Shown here one piece after another: positions 36,233 through 45,651 of a stretch of 64,000 nt of DNA (position 1 is the stretch's first letter; every line of letters starts with the position of its first letter). The notes under the pieces are model-generated. The model was given only the letters and a program-made list of their open reading frames with translations. It was not told the DNA's origin and did not search any database. Source of the stretch: Clostridia bacterium (GTDB lineage: Bacteria; Bacillota; Clostridia; Christensenellales; UBA1242); NCBI GenBank assembly GCA_900767835.1, contig CAAGAO010000030.1:1-64000 (forward strand), in the 5' to 3' direction. The position numbers and the translations under genes are program-made.

Positions 36233-36577
36233 ATGGAATACATCTTATTAAATAAGGTCGAAGAAAACGAAATCAACAACTATATGCCATCTGAAAAGAA
36301 ATTAAAAAACTTAGCAAACTTTTTTCAAAATTTTTCAGACTCAACAAGATTAAAAATTATATCCGCACTCAGCATAAACGATTTATGCGTAAACGATTTG
36401 TCTAATGTCCTAAACATTAATCAAACAACAATAAGTCACCAATTAAAATACTTAAAAAATCAATGTATAGTCGATTCTGTACGGGACGGGAAGATAATAA
36501 AATACTCACTACAAAATAAATTTGTCAACGACTTAATGAATTATGCAATAGAAAGTTTAAAAGAAATTAAATTTTAA
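36233..36577 (+). CDS. ArsR/SmtB-family transcriptional regulator
   Basis: A 114-residue winged-helix repressor. The core FSDSTRLKIISALSINDLCVNDLSNVLNINQTTISHQLKYLKNQ is the ArsR pattern. The metal motif usually written ELCVCDL appears as DLCVNDL, so one metal-ligand cysteine is missing and classical As/Cd sensing is doubtful. The ATG at 36233 after AAAGGAG is the likely start, not the upstream one at 36212. No transporter lies beside it, so its target is unknown. Confidence 0.88.
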   Translation: MEYILLNKVEENEINNYMPSEKKLKNLANFFQNFSDSTRLKIISALSINDLCVNDLSNVLNINQTTISHQLKYLKNQCIVDSVRDGKIIKYSLQNKFVNDLMNYAIESLKEIKF

Positions 36578-36777
36578 TAATGTATTAATATTTAGTAGAA
36601 ACTCCACCCCTTCTTGTGATATAATTTATTTTGTAATAGATTTGTTAAGCATATCAACAAATAAATCATACATAATTAAAACTGTGTATAACCAAAATCT
36701 ACTTTTACAAAAAAAATATTTAACCATATTAATTTAATTATGTAAATTTAACTTTATAAAAACAAGAAGGTATTAAA

Positions 36778-37461
36778 ATGAAAGGCAAATTAATAGTATT
36801 AGAAGGCACAGACTGTTCCGGCAAAGAGACACAAAGCAATATGCTTGTCGATTTTTTAAACAAGAACGGATATAAAACAATTAAGGGAGCATTCCCCAAT
36901 TACAACTCTCCAACAGGCAAAATAATTGCTGGAGCATATTTAGGTAAGGAAGGATATATGCAACCAGTTTTCCCAGAAGGTGCAAGTAATGTAGACCCAT
37001 ACTGCGCCTCACTTCTTTTTGCTATGGATAGAAAATACAACATCGGAGAGATTAACAAACATTTAGAAAATGGAGAAAATGTTGTTTTAGATAGATATAT
37101 TGACTCAAATATGGCGCATCAAAGTTCTAAACTTGCACCAAACAAACAAGATAAAATGTTTCATTTTTTAGAAACCTTAGAATATGGTCTACTAGAGCTA
37201 CCTAAACCAGATTATGAAACACTATTATATATGCCATCTTGGGCAAGCAAAGAGTTAAAAAAGAATCGAGAAGAAAAACCCGACCAACACGAACAAAACG
37301 AAAATTATTTATTAAAATCTGAGAAAACTTATTTAAAAATCGCAGAGCGCAGACAAATTCCTATAATAAATTGCACAAGTGGAAACACAATAAAAAGCAA
37401 ACAAGAAATTAGCAACGAACTTTGCAATAATGTTTTAAACTATTTAAATTCTAACAAATAA
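36778..37461 (+). CDS. tmk: Thymidylate kinase
   Basis: A 227-residue kinase that phosphorylates dTMP to dTDP. The P-loop is EGTDCSGKETQS (about 9-20), with AFPNYNSPTGKIIAGAYLG (substrate loop), and VVLDRYIDSNMAHQ as the DR-motif. A lid region with KNREEKPDQHEQN follows. The sequence is closer to the dTMP kinase branch frequent in Clostridia than to the E. coli Tmk. AAGAAGG precedes the ATG; a terminator follows. Confidence 0.9.
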   Translation: MKGKLIVLEGTDCSGKETQSNMLVDFLNKNGYKTIKGAFPNYNSPTGKIIAGAYLGKEGYMQPVFPEGASNVDPYCASLLFAMDRKYNIGEINKHLENGENVVLDRYIDSNMAHQSSKLAPNKQDKMFHFLETLEYGLLELPKPDYETLLYMPSWASKELKKNREEKPDQHEQNENYLLKSEKTYLKIAERRQIPIINCTSGNTIKSKQEISNELCNNVLNYLNSNK

Positions 37462-37542
37462 TTATAGCACACATAATTTTAATAATAGTTGTACACATCA
37501 ATAGTAAGTTTACCCTTTAACACCATTACAACACCAAAACTT

Positions 37543-37580
37543 AAAGATAAATGCAATCAAATACATTTATCTTTTTTTAT
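37543..37580 (+). terminator. Terminator of tmk
   Basis: AAAGATAAATG pairs with CATTTATCTTT and is followed by seven Ts. Confidence 0.8.
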
Positions 37581-37684
37581 ACACACATTCTACTAACATC
37601 TTCAATTTTATAAGCACAACCAACAAAACATTTAAAAATACACAAATAAAGTAATTAGAATCTTATTGCCGTGTATTATTTTTA

Positions 37685-37780
37685 TCACACATCAAATTTT
37701 TCTCCTAAGGCAACAAAAAAACAAACAATATAAAAAATAATCACTAAAACAATAACAAACACAACCATTAAAATAAACAT
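37685..37780 (-). CDS. Possible single-helix membrane peptide
   Basis: A 31-residue ORF almost entirely hydrophobic (MFILMVVFVIVLVIIFYIV at its start) with a charged end. It lies just downstream of the tRNA terminator on the minus strand, and has no clear ribosome site. It resembles small membrane peptides such as type I toxins in general form only; chance is a real alternative. Confidence 0.25.
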   Translation of the reverse strand: MFILMVVFVIVLVIIFYIVCFFVALGEKFDV

Positions 37781-37797
37781 CGCTTTGCTTGCATATA

Positions 37798-37827
37798 TTC
37801 AAAAAAAAACAGAGCATATTTGCTCTG
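37798..37827 (-). terminator. Terminator of the tRNA-Met/tRNA-Glu unit
   Basis: On the minus strand CAGAGCA and TGCTCTG pair around AATA and are followed by nine Ts. Confidence 0.85.
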
Positions 37828-37837
37828 CTATTATTAG

Positions 37838-37912
37838 TGGTGACCTCGACGGGAATCGAACCCATAACTACGCCGTGAAAGGGCGTTGTATTAACCTTTT
37901 TACCACGAGGCC
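37838..37912 (-). tRNA. tRNA-Glu (TTC)
   Basis: The cloverleaf is complete: acceptor GGCCTCG with CGAGGTC, anticodon loop CTTTCAC (anticodon TTC), T-loop GGTTCGATTCC and encoded CCA. It follows tRNA-Met by six bases in the same unit. Confidence 0.97.
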
Positions 37913-37918
37913 AAAAAT

Positions 37919-37995
37919 TGGTAGCGGCGAGTAGGGTCGAACCACTGACCTTACGGGTATGAACCGTACGCTCTAGCCAACTGAGCTACGCCGCC
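37919..37995 (-). tRNA. tRNA-Met (CAT), elongator type
   Basis: Acceptor GGCGGCG, D-arm GCTCAGTTGGCTAGAGC, anticodon loop TTCATAC (anticodon CAT), T-loop GGTTCGACCC and encoded CCA. The sequence matches elongator tRNA-Met rather than the initiator, which would have a mismatched first pair and three G-C pairs in the anticodon stem. Confidence 0.93.
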
Positions 37996-38084
37996 ATATA
38001 AGTTACTTGTTTATTATACTTATAGCAAGTGACTTTGTCAACACTTTTTTGCGAAAAACTTCAAAAAGTTGTATGCAGGTCATT

Positions 38085-38612
38085 CTATGCTATAGCCACA
38101 CACCCTATTATAAAAGTTATATTTGAAGAAATTGAAACTAAATCCGTTGTAACCACTGCATTGTAATCATAACTTTTTCCACTTTTGGGCCAGCCAGAAA
38201 CAACCATCTCATTATTATTATTTATCTTAATTACGTAATGATTAATGTTCATTTTTTGATGCCAGCAAGTTAGCCTAAAACGAATTGAGCCTTTAACCCC
38301 ATCAATCGATGCAACCAAATCATTATTTTGAATAAGATTGTACCAAGTCCCATCATCATCTGTCTGGCATTCTAAAGTCCCACAATTTGATGTCAAAAAA
38401 GAATCGCTAATAGTACCGGCATCAACTGTAAAATCACTCGACGTCCCTTTTACAAACGAAACAGTGAAACTGCTTTCGTGTTTAACATAACCAAGCGAAC
38501 CAGAAATGTTAACTTGTGATACAGTTGCCGAATAAACGTTAATTACAATGGCTGATAAACACAGCGTTAAAGAAATAATATTAAAAAGAATACCAGTTTT
38601 AAATCTCTTCAT
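38085..38612 (-). CDS. Secreted protein behind a poly-G promoter
   Basis: A 175-residue protein with a signal peptide (basic KRFK then a hydrophobic segment to about residue 29, ending VYSA). The mature part is beta-rich with Ser/Thr/Asn and a close Cys pair (CGTLEC) plus two later cysteines. It has a hydrophobic C-terminus (ITFIIGCVAIA). No family is recognised; a surface or secreted structural protein is likely. The ATG at 38612 with GGGAG upstream is the start. Its promoter, 140 bp upstream, has nine Gs in the spacer, suggesting on/off switching. Confidence 0.75.
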   Translation of the reverse strand: MKRFKTGILFNIISLTLCLSAIVINVYSATVSQVNISGSLGYVKHESSFTVSFVKGTSSDFTVDAGTISDSFLTSNCGTLECQTDDDGTWYNLIQNNDLVASIDGVKGSIRFRLTCWHQKMNINHYVIKINNNNEMVVSGWPKSGKSYDYNAVVTTDLVSISSNITFIIGCVAIA

Positions 38613-38754
38613 AATCAAAACTCCCTTTTTTAAAGTTTTATTTAGTAAACACTCCGTAAAGTTTATAATCTAATTTTTCATTGTTTTCAATTATTGTTGA
38701 AATGATAAATATCAAAATCTAAAAAGAAATTTAAAAATTTTACATTTCAAACCT

Positions 38755-38782
38755 ATTATATATCCCCCCCCCGCAAAGTCAA
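38755..38782 (-). promoter_or_regulatory. Candidate phase-variable promoter with G9 spacer
   Basis: On the minus strand TTGACT (38777-38782) and TATAAT (38755-38760) are separated by 16 bases, nine of which are a continuous G-run (38764-38772). Gain of one G would give the optimal 17-base spacing. It is the best promoter upstream of the secreted protein gene and no terminator intervenes. Confidence 0.7.
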
Positions 38783-38919
38783 GCGTTTTTTCAAATTTGT
38801 AAATTTTAATCTTAAATGGTTAATTTATGGTTGAAATTTAGAATTATTTAATATCTACTTTATGTAGACAAGTATCAACTATAAAATCTTAGTATTTTTT
38901 AATCAAATTTAATCTTAAT

Positions 38920-38948
38920 TTGTGTTATTTTGTAAAAAATGATATTAT
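38920..38948 (+). promoter_or_regulatory. Promoter giving a near-leaderless addB mRNA
   Basis: TTGTGT (38920-38925), 17-base spacer, TATTAT (38943-38948), then seven bases to the ATG at 38956. No Shine-Dalgarno is visible. Confidence 0.6.
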
Positions 38949-38955
38949 TATTTAT

Positions 38956-41900
38956 ATGAATCATTTAAATGTTTTAATTTCAAATAGCACGGAAAATATT
39001 TTCAACCACTCCTTGAAACAAATATCTCAAAATTTAAACAATTTTGAATATAACAACATAATAATTGTTCCCGACAAATTAAGCCTATACGCGGAGCAAT
39101 CAATTTTTAACGCCTTAAACATTGAAGTTTATTTTAATTTATCCGTTATGGGTATAACAAAATTTGCCAGTTTAATTTTGGAAAAGAACAATTTAAAAGC
39201 GGAGCAGTACACATCATTAGAGTCAAAACTTTTGGTTCTAAGAGCTATTCAAAATGTTTGCAAAGATTTTAAGTGCTTTTCTAAAAATTTTACCCTTGGC
39301 TTTGTTGATGAAATTTTTGCAAAAATTGAGCAAATTAAATCTTCGCGTTGTAAGATAGAAGATTTAATTGATGAAAATGCATCTTTTGGTACAAAACTAA
39401 AATTTGAAGATATTAAATTAATTTATAATGAATATGAAAAATTGCGTGGCACTAAACTAGATGGTTGTGCCATGCTAGAACTTTTTAACAAAACTTGCAC
39501 ATCTTGTGAATATTTAAAAAACTGCAACATATATTTCTTAGGCTTTGACAGTTTAACAAAACAAGGGCTACAAATTTTAGAAAACGCATCAAAATTTGCA
39601 AATTATGCAACCATTTCAGTCGTTGCCCCCAGAAATCAAAACAATTTTAGATTATATGATGAAACTTTTTTGGACTCAATTATCAATATGGCAAAACAAG
39701 CAAAAATAGAGTGTGAAACCAAATGGTATAATCTTCCATACACCAACAAGGTTAGAGATTACACCCTAAATAATTTGTTCAGTCGTAAACAAAAATATGA
39801 TTTGCAAAATAATTATTACAGCATATTAAAAGCGAACTCACTAGAAGAAGAAAGTGAACTTTGCATAAAACAAATTAATTATCTTTTAAAAACACAAAAT
39901 TTAACCTTTAACGATTTTGCAATTTGTTGCAATGAAAATTATCAAAGTCACATAATAAGTCAACTAAATAGTTTAGGTATAGATACCTATTGCGACAAGA
40001 AATATAATTTATTTCAACTTGAACCTATTGCATATATTTATAACATATTCCTATATGCAACCAAAAACAATGACCAACTTTTATATAATATAATTAGCAA
40101 TGATTTTTGTGAATTATCAGCCATTGAAAAAAATGAACTTTTAACAGAACTAAAAAAATATGGCAGTTTAAACAATTTATATAAATACGGCGAAATAAAT
40201 TCTAACACTACAAAACTATATTTGCAAAATTTGCAAGAAATTAATAAAAAATTACCATATTTAGATATTGTTAAAAAAATCATAGAAAATACAAATATTT
40301 TTGAAAAAATTAATCAAAAATGCGAAATTTTTGAAAAAAATAATGATATTTTATTAAATAAATTATATATTCAAGTTGAAGACAAGTTAAATGCCACAAT
40401 AGAAACTCTAGAAAATTTATTAAATAATTCAATAAATAATTTAACGGATTTTATAAACATTTTCCAAAAGATATTGACGGAAACCGAAATCGCTTCGGTT
40501 CCTAGCACAACAAATCAAGTTTTTATTGGTGACACAAAAAGTTTTTTCTTTAGCAAAAAATATTTATTCATATTAGGAATGAACGAAGGCATTTTGCCTA
40601 TCGTATTAAACGATTATGGTTTAATTAGTGATAAGGAAATTTTAAGCGAAACAATAAAAGCAAAATTAGAGCCAACGACAAAAATAATAAACAAACGCAC
40701 AAAATTTAAATTATTTGAAATTATTTTATCCGCAACAAAGCATTGCTATTTATCTTACCATTGCTATGATAACGAAAGTAAAACCGCGCTTAAAAATGAT
40801 TTCTTAAGCGAACTAGAATTTTTATTTAACATAAAAGAAACATCTTCCGACTTAATTAAAAATATTTTTCCTAATGAAAAAAAATCAGCAGAAAAAATAT
40901 GTTTTAACTCTCAAAATTGTTACTATGCAAATCTTTTACTTGGCGAAAATCAAGATGCAAAAACGGCAAGCATAATTAAATTTGCATTAACGAAAAACAA
41001 TAAATTATTTTCAAAACCAAAGCAAAACAACATACAAATTGATTTTTCTAAATTATTTTTCAAAAACAATAAGGCATCTATATCTTTAATAGAAAAATAC
41101 AACTCCTGCCCTAAATGTGCATTCTTGGCAAATGGTTTAAGACTTCAAGAAATAAAAAAAGATAAAGTTGAAGCATCAATAATTGGCACATTTATTCACA
41201 AATTGGGCGAACTTTTCGTTACAAAAAACAAAGAAGTTTTAGGAAATTTATCTAGTACAGATATACAGATTAGCGTAAAAAGCATAACACAAGAAATACT
41301 AACAAACGAAGAATATTATTCTCTTCTTTTACCTGAAAATAAATTTTTGTTAAATTTGATTTTAGACGAAGCAAATCGCTTTTGCACTTTTTTAAACACA
41401 GAACAATCAGTTAGTGAATTTAAACCTTGCTACACCGAGCAATATTTTGGTGGAGATTATAAATTTAAACCTATTGTGCTAGATGTTGAAAATAAAGAAT
41501 ATTACATTTCTGGCTTTGTTGACAGAATTGATATTTGTGACAATTATTTTAGAATTATTGACTATAAAACTGGCAACAAAACTAACAAAGGCGGAATGAG
41601 CGATTTATATATCGGTGTAGAAATTCAACTTTTTGTTTATTCAAAAGCAATAAAAGACAATTTAAACAAGCAACTTTTTGGAGCTTTTTATTTGCCTATT
41701 AAAAATAGTTTTACAAAAAACGGCAAATCTTTGTATAGTTTTAGCGGTTTCTTTGAAGACAACCCGCAAATGGTTATAATGAGCGACAAAAATGCTTTTA
41801 ATGAAGGCAAAAGCGAAATAATTGGTGCAAAATTTAAAAAACCAGATAAAAATGGAGAAATATCTTTATATAGCTCAAAAAATATTTTTAATGAAGAAAA

Positions 41901-42111
41901 TTTTGACGCAATTTTAAAATATGCAGTCGAAATTGTGAGACAGTCAATAAAAGATATAAATAGTGGTTTTATTTCTTGTAGTCCAATAAACGGCAAATGC
42001 TCAAAATGTGAGTTTAGTAAAATTTGTAAGTATTCAAATGACGAAACCATAGAAAGAGAAAAAATCACACAAATTCTAAAAGAAAAATATTTGGAGATTA
42101 ACTATGACTAA
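38956..42111 (+). CDS. addB: ATP-dependent helicase/nuclease subunit B
   Basis: A 1051-residue subunit of the AddAB enzyme that resects double-strand breaks for RecA loading. The N-terminal half is helicase-like but degenerate; the C-terminal part contains the RecB-type nuclease with VDRIDI...FRIIDYKTG. Four cysteines (CPKC near 716 and CSKC...C near 1016-1025) form the Fe-S staple typical of AddB. The start is the ATG at 38956; the earlier TTG at 38920 coincides with the -35 box. It overlaps addA by 8 bp. Confidence 0.93.
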   Translation: MNHLNVLISNSTENIFNHSLKQISQNLNNFEYNNIIIVPDKLSLYAEQSIFNALNIEVYFNLSVMGITKFASLILEKNNLKAEQYTSLESKLLVLRAIQNVCKDFKCFSKNFTLGFVDEIFAKIEQIKSSRCKIEDLIDENASFGTKLKFEDIKLIYNEYEKLRGTKLDGCAMLELFNKTCTSCEYLKNCNIYFLGFDSLTKQGLQILENASKFANYATISVVAPRNQNNFRLYDETFLDSIINMAKQAKIECETKWYNLPYTNKVRDYTLNNLFSRKQKYDLQNNYYSILKANSLEEESELCIKQINYLLKTQNLTFNDFAICCNENYQSHIISQLNSLGIDTYCDKKYNLFQLEPIAYIYNIFLYATKNNDQLLYNIISNDFCELSAIEKNELLTELKKYGSLNNLYKYGEINSNTTKLYLQNLQEINKKLPYLDIVKKIIENTNIFEKINQKCEIFEKNNDILLNKLYIQVEDKLNATIETLENLLNNSINNLTDFINIFQKILTETEIASVPSTTNQVFIGDTKSFFFSKKYLFILGMNEGILPIVLNDYGLISDKEILSETIKAKLEPTTKIINKRTKFKLFEIILSATKHCYLSYHCYDNESKTALKNDFLSELEFLFNIKETSSDLIKNIFPNEKKSAEKICFNSQNCYYANLLLGENQDAKTASIIKFALTKNNKLFSKPKQNNIQIDFSKLFFKNNKASISLIEKYNSCPKCAFLANGLRLQEIKKDKVEASIIGTFIHKLGELFVTKNKEVLGNLSSTDIQISVKSITQEILTNEEYYSLLLPENKFLLNLILDEANRFCTFLNTEQSVSEFKPCYTEQYFGGDYKFKPIVLDVENKEYYISGFVDRIDICDNYFRIIDYKTGNKTNKGGMSDLYIGVEIQLFVYSKAIKDNLNKQLFGAFYLPIKNSFTKNGKSLYSFSGFFEDNPQMVIMSDKNAFNEGKSEIIGAKFKKPDKNGEISLYSSKNIFNEENFDAILKYAVEIVRQSIKDINSGFISCSPINGKCSKCEFSKICKYSNDETIEREKITQILKEKYLEINYD

Positions 42112-45100
42112 AACACAAATCAAAGTACCCGAACAAGAAGACATAATCGACACCGAAGACAAAAATATCATAGTGTCAGCATCAGCAGGAAGCGGGAAAA
42201 CCTCAGTTATGATTCGTAAAATTTTTAAATATGTTTTAGAAAAAGGCTGTCATATTGATGAACTACTTGTTTTGACATACACCAAATCGGCTGCCCTTGA
42301 AATGAAGAAAAAACTAACAAATAAAATAAAAGATAATTTAGATAAAAATCCAAATCTTCAAGAAGAACTAGATCTAATACAAACCAGCGATATTTCCACC
42401 TTTGATAGTTTTTGCCAAAAGCTGGTTAAAAAATATTTTTATATTTTAAACATTGACCCATCTTTTTCAATTCTAGACGGCTCAGACGCGTCATATTATC
42501 AAGACCAAGCACTAAACAAAGCAATAAAATCTCTAAAACAAGACACCCCTGAAGCATACGAAAGTCTACTCAATAATTTTTCTTCAACGCGTGACGAACG
42601 AACAATCAAGGCTTTAGTTTTAGAAATTTACGGATATTTGACCGCTGTATATGACGAAGACAATTTCATTGAGAAAACATATAGTTTTTATGATAAAGAC
42701 AAAAAAATTGCTGAAAAAATTATAAAAAATTATTACAATAATGTCTTTGCTGAACGAATTAATAATTTAGAAAATTTAAAACAAAAAGCTAAAAATTTTG
42801 ACTTCTTGCCATATTGCGAAAATATTAGTCAAGTAATTATATTCTTAGAGCAATTAATGAGAGAACCCGATTTAATCAAAATGTTAGATTTAATTCAAGA
42901 CTTCTCTTTTACAAGAATTACAAAAATAAAGACAGACGATATAGGTCTAAGCAAAGAAATTTCTGCCGAAAAATCTTCCATAACAAAAACAATAAATTCT
43001 ATAAAAGACCAATATGTTGACAAAGAAACAGTTTTAAAATCTTACGAAAAATGTGAAAATTTAATTAAAAATCTTATAAATTTGCTGTTTTTATTCAAAA
43101 AAGAGTATTTTTTAATAAAAAAAGAGTTAAATGAATATGATTTTGACGATATTGAACGTTTCGCAATAACCCTTCTAGAAGACGAAAAAATCAACCAAGA
43201 AATAAAAAATTCATATAAACACATTTTTGTTGACGAGTTTCAAGACGCAAACAAAGTTCAAGAAAAAATTATATTTTTACTTCAAAACAACAATTTGTTT
43301 TTTGTCGGCGATACAAAACAATCTATTTATGCCTTTAGACAATCGGACCCAGAAATATTTTTAAACATAGAAAAAATTTTTAAGGCAGATGAAAATAGTT
43401 GTGCAAAAAAATTAAATTGCAATTTTAGAACAAACAAAAATATTTTACAATTTGTTAATGAGATTTTTAGTATCATTATGACAAGCGGTACTTGTGGAGT
43501 AAATTATAAACAAGATGCACAATTTATACCAAAAGCACAATATGAAGATGTCGACAATGAAAAGTGTGTTTCTTTAAACATAATTTTAAATGATGAGCAA
43601 GCAAAACAAGAAGCACCTAATAAGGTTTATTCCGTAAAAGAAAATTCCTTACACTCAAGCGAAAGTAATAAATTTAATACCGAAAGTTTATTTATTTGTC
43701 AAAAAATTTTAAGTTTACTTGGCGAAAAAATTTACGATAACGAAAAAGAATCTTTTAGGAAAATTACATATAACGATATAAAGATACTGGTTTTAAAACG
43801 CGGTAAATTTTTAGACAATTTAATTAAAAATTTTAGTGATCTTAATATTCCATATATTGTAAACATTAACCAATATTTAGAGGAATGTTACGATAACCAA
43901 GTCTTATACAATCTTATAAGACTTGCTAATAATTTTTATGACGATTACGCATTATATGCCGTTTTATCGTCCGCACTATATAATTTTAGTGACAGTGAAC
44001 TTGCATATATCAAAATGTCTTTACCAGATGAAAAATATTTTTATAATTGCATCTTAAATTTTAATGAAAATGGGAAAATTAAAGACAAGTTAAATATTTT
44101 TTTAGACGACCTTAAAACTTTTCAATATGAATATACTTATAAGGGATTATATTTTGCCCTCGGCAATATTGTCTACAAAACAAATTATCTTTTGACAATT
44201 TCATACGATACCGACTTTAATGAAAGAAAATCAAACATTCAAAGTTACATTAATAGTTTTATTGATTCAAAATATAATTTTAATGTGAGTGATTATTTGC
44301 TTTATAGAGAGTCCGCAATTAGGCAAAACAAAGTCCAACCTGACAAAACCTTTTCAGATGCAGTTGAAATAACCACAATGCACTCATCAAAAGGTCTAGA
44401 ATACCCTGTAGTAATTTTACCATTTTTAAATCAAGATTTTTCCAACAATGCTTCTTATAGCAATATAGAAATAAATAAAGATTTAGGTATAGGAATAAAA
44501 AGTTATGACGAAGAAGACCGTTCGGTGTCTGGTGGTATATTTTATAATGCTTGCAATATTAAGGAAAAAGATATTGAAACTAGCGAAAAAATAAGACTTT
44601 TATATGTCGCAACAACAAGAGCGAAAAATAAACTTATTTTGTGCGGAACAAACAATAAAAAGATAAACAAACTAAAAACCGACTTACAAATTATGCATTG
44701 TAGCAATTATCTTTCATTAATTTTAGGTTCAATGCCAGAAAATATAATAGACGACATCAATGATAATAAAGAATTTCAAACATCAATTTTTGGCAACGAA
44801 AAACTCCAACTATCGGTACAAAAAGTTCAAACCGATTTATCATCAAACAACATAATTATGCCATCATCACAAGACGAGGAGAACATCTCACACATTGCAG
44901 AATTTTTAGATAAAGATTTAAGCATACAAAAATCAATCATCGCTTTAAAAAATGCCGTATCTGAACTTGTTGCAGACGAGAATACAAGTCAAAATTTTGC
45001 TCCACACACATTAAGCATTAGCGAACATTTAAGTGAAAAATCAAACGATATAGGAACTCTTTATCACTCGCTTTTGGAAAAAATAGATTTTTTTGATATG

Positions 45101-45526
45101 AATAACATTCAGGACATACAAGACTATATAGAATGTAATTATCAAGAGCACGAAATAGAAATATTTAAAAAATTAAATTATGAAAACATCTTAAAAAATA
45201 TCCAAATATTAAAAAGGATAATAACTCCACAAGACAAAGTTTTAAAAGAACAAAAATTTGTTATGTGTGTTCCATACAATCAAGTATCCAACAGCCCAAA
45301 TACAAGTAAAGTGTTAATCCAAGGCATTATGGACTTAATAATTATTAAAGATAATAAGATTATTTTAATCGACTACAAACTTACTCATAAAAATAAACAA
45401 CAAATAATAGATACATATTATAAACAACTAGAATTATACTCTCTCGCACTGAGCAAACGCTTTAAAAATATGCAAATAGAAAGACTAATTTTAAACCTTT
45501 ACCAAGGCGAAATCATCAATATTTAA
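42104..45526 (+). CDS. addA: ATP-dependent helicase/nuclease subunit A
   Basis: A 1140-residue UvrD-type helicase fused to a C-terminal RecB nuclease domain. Walker A SASAGSGKTSVM is near residues 26-37, motif II IFVDEFQDAN, motif III GDTKQSIYAFRQSDP, motif V TMHSSKGLEYPVV and motif VI RLLYVATTRAKN. The nuclease motif ILIDYKLTHKNK is near the C-terminus. Length and order are typical of AddA, and it is coupled to addB. Confidence 0.96.
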   Translation: MTKTQIKVPEQEDIIDTEDKNIIVSASAGSGKTSVMIRKIFKYVLEKGCHIDELLVLTYTKSAALEMKKKLTNKIKDNLDKNPNLQEELDLIQTSDISTFDSFCQKLVKKYFYILNIDPSFSILDGSDASYYQDQALNKAIKSLKQDTPEAYESLLNNFSSTRDERTIKALVLEIYGYLTAVYDEDNFIEKTYSFYDKDKKIAEKIIKNYYNNVFAERINNLENLKQKAKNFDFLPYCENISQVIIFLEQLMREPDLIKMLDLIQDFSFTRITKIKTDDIGLSKEISAEKSSITKTINSIKDQYVDKETVLKSYEKCENLIKNLINLLFLFKKEYFLIKKELNEYDFDDIERFAITLLEDEKINQEIKNSYKHIFVDEFQDANKVQEKIIFLLQNNNLFFVGDTKQSIYAFRQSDPEIFLNIEKIFKADENSCAKKLNCNFRTNKNILQFVNEIFSIIMTSGTCGVNYKQDAQFIPKAQYEDVDNEKCVSLNIILNDEQAKQEAPNKVYSVKENSLHSSESNKFNTESLFICQKILSLLGEKIYDNEKESFRKITYNDIKILVLKRGKFLDNLIKNFSDLNIPYIVNINQYLEECYDNQVLYNLIRLANNFYDDYALYAVLSSALYNFSDSELAYIKMSLPDEKYFYNCILNFNENGKIKDKLNIFLDDLKTFQYEYTYKGLYFALGNIVYKTNYLLTISYDTDFNERKSNIQSYINSFIDSKYNFNVSDYLLYRESAIRQNKVQPDKTFSDAVEITTMHSSKGLEYPVVILPFLNQDFSNNASYSNIEINKDLGIGIKSYDEEDRSVSGGIFYNACNIKEKDIETSEKIRLLYVATTRAKNKLILCGTNNKKINKLKTDLQIMHCSNYLSLILGSMPENIIDDINDNKEFQTSIFGNEKLQLSVQKVQTDLSSNNIIMPSSQDEENISHIAEFLDKDLSIQKSIIALKNAVSELVADENTSQNFAPHTLSISEHLSEKSNDIGTLYHSLLEKIDFFDMNNIQDIQDYIECNYQEHEIEIFKKLNYENILKNIQILKRIITPQDKVLKEQKFVMCVPYNQVSNSPNTSKVLIQGIMDLIIIKDNKIILIDYKLTHKNKQQIIDTYYKQLELYSLALSKRFKNMQIERLILNLYQGEIINI

Positions 45527-45540
45527 TAGGTAAAAATTAA

Positions 45541-45584
45541 TTATTGAAAAATTATTGAAAAATTATTGAAAAATTATTGAAAAA
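45541..45584. repeat. Tandem 11-bp repeat, four copies
   Basis: The unit TTATTGAAAAA occurs four times without change, directly after addA and about 70 bp before the start of the AT-hook gene, upstream of its TGTTATACT (extended -10) promoter at about 45610. It could act as a curved, UP-like element or vary in copy number. Confidence 0.85.
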
Positions 45585-45651
45585 TATTAGTTAAAATTAT
45601 TTTTGTATGTTATACTAATTACGAAAAACTAATTTTAGTGAGGAGAAAACT

